50,424 nt of DNA, taken from positions 1 to 50,424 of the forward strand of contig NZ_JAPNNL010000031.1 of the NCBI RefSeq assembly GCF_027620315.1, written 5' to 3'. Source of the DNA: Nonomuraea corallina (GTDB lineage Bacteria; Actinomycetota; Actinomycetes; Streptosporangiales; Streptosporangiaceae). The notes under the pieces were generated by a model that saw nothing but the letters and a program-made list of their open reading frames with translations, searched no databases and had not been told where the DNA came from. The first letter of the stretch is position 1. The number at the start of each line of letters is the position of its first letter. This document shows positions 50,366-50,424 of the stretch, piece after piece. Made by a program: the position numbers and the translations under genes.

Positions 50366-50424
50366 AGCCATCGGGGGGCGGTTCGGAGCCGGTCATGGCG
50401 CGCAGACCATAGCGTGCCCGCACG

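Overview
The window is very GC-rich actinobacterial DNA. GTG starts, strong GGAGG-type ribosome sites and stop/start overlaps (ATGA, GTGA, TGATG) are frequent. The gene content (Tat- and Sec-exported ricin-lectin glycosidases, CbtAB cobalt transport, Ser/Thr kinase plus FHA protein, ECF42-type sigma factor) suggests a filamentous soil actinomycete, perhaps of the Streptosporangiales. That placement is inference. No rRNA, CRISPR array, transposase or phage gene was seen.

Layout. 1-7.5 kb: a truncated gene start, a tandem universal stress protein with DosR/DevR-like palindromes, an N-acetylglutaminylglutamine-type amidotransferase coupled to an S9 peptidase, a PRC-barrel protein and a second S9 peptidase. 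7.5-11.6 kb (minus): an operon of NCS1 permease, hydantoinase/oxoprolinase and a DUF917 protein. 11.7-16.4 kb: an M23 peptidase, two small membrane proteins, and a cysteine-synthase-like enzyme coupled to an MFS exporter.

16.4-23.1 kb looks like a gene island with less GC-biased codons. It starts beside a tRNA-3'-end-like sequence and encodes a complete cobalt-type thiocyanate hydrolase (scnB-scnA-scnC) with a P15K-like maturation protein. Next come the cobalt transporter genes cbtB and cbtA, a 39-residue Cys/His peptide on the opposite strand, a thioredoxin-fold [2Fe-2S] ferredoxin, a variant histidine phosphatase, and an ammonium transporter whose first twin-histidine is Glu. Together these would import cobalt, mature the enzyme, convert thiocyanate to carbonyl sulfide and ammonia, and handle the ammonium. 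This is the most interesting part of the window.

23.2-32.7 kb: a quinone-oxidoreductase-like enzyme, a GH15 glucoamylase/trehalase, and a translationally coupled five-gene ABC locus (binding lipoprotein, FecCD permease, ATPase, and two exporter-fold ABC half-transporters). 32.7-41.3 kb: a hemicellulose/arabinan locus, with GH30 glucuronoxylanase divergent from GH127, GH43 and GH27. Several LacI-type operators and one xylanase-type operator lie in the 677-bp gap between them.

41.4-50.4 kb: remnants of a DHFR-family gene and a TetR gene, a secreted beta-helix protein, an FHA protein/Ser-Thr kinase pair, an NlpC/P60 hydrolase with a bulb-lectin domain, an SDR, a DGPF (YCII) protein followed by a broken ECF42 sigma gene, and a small secreted protein.
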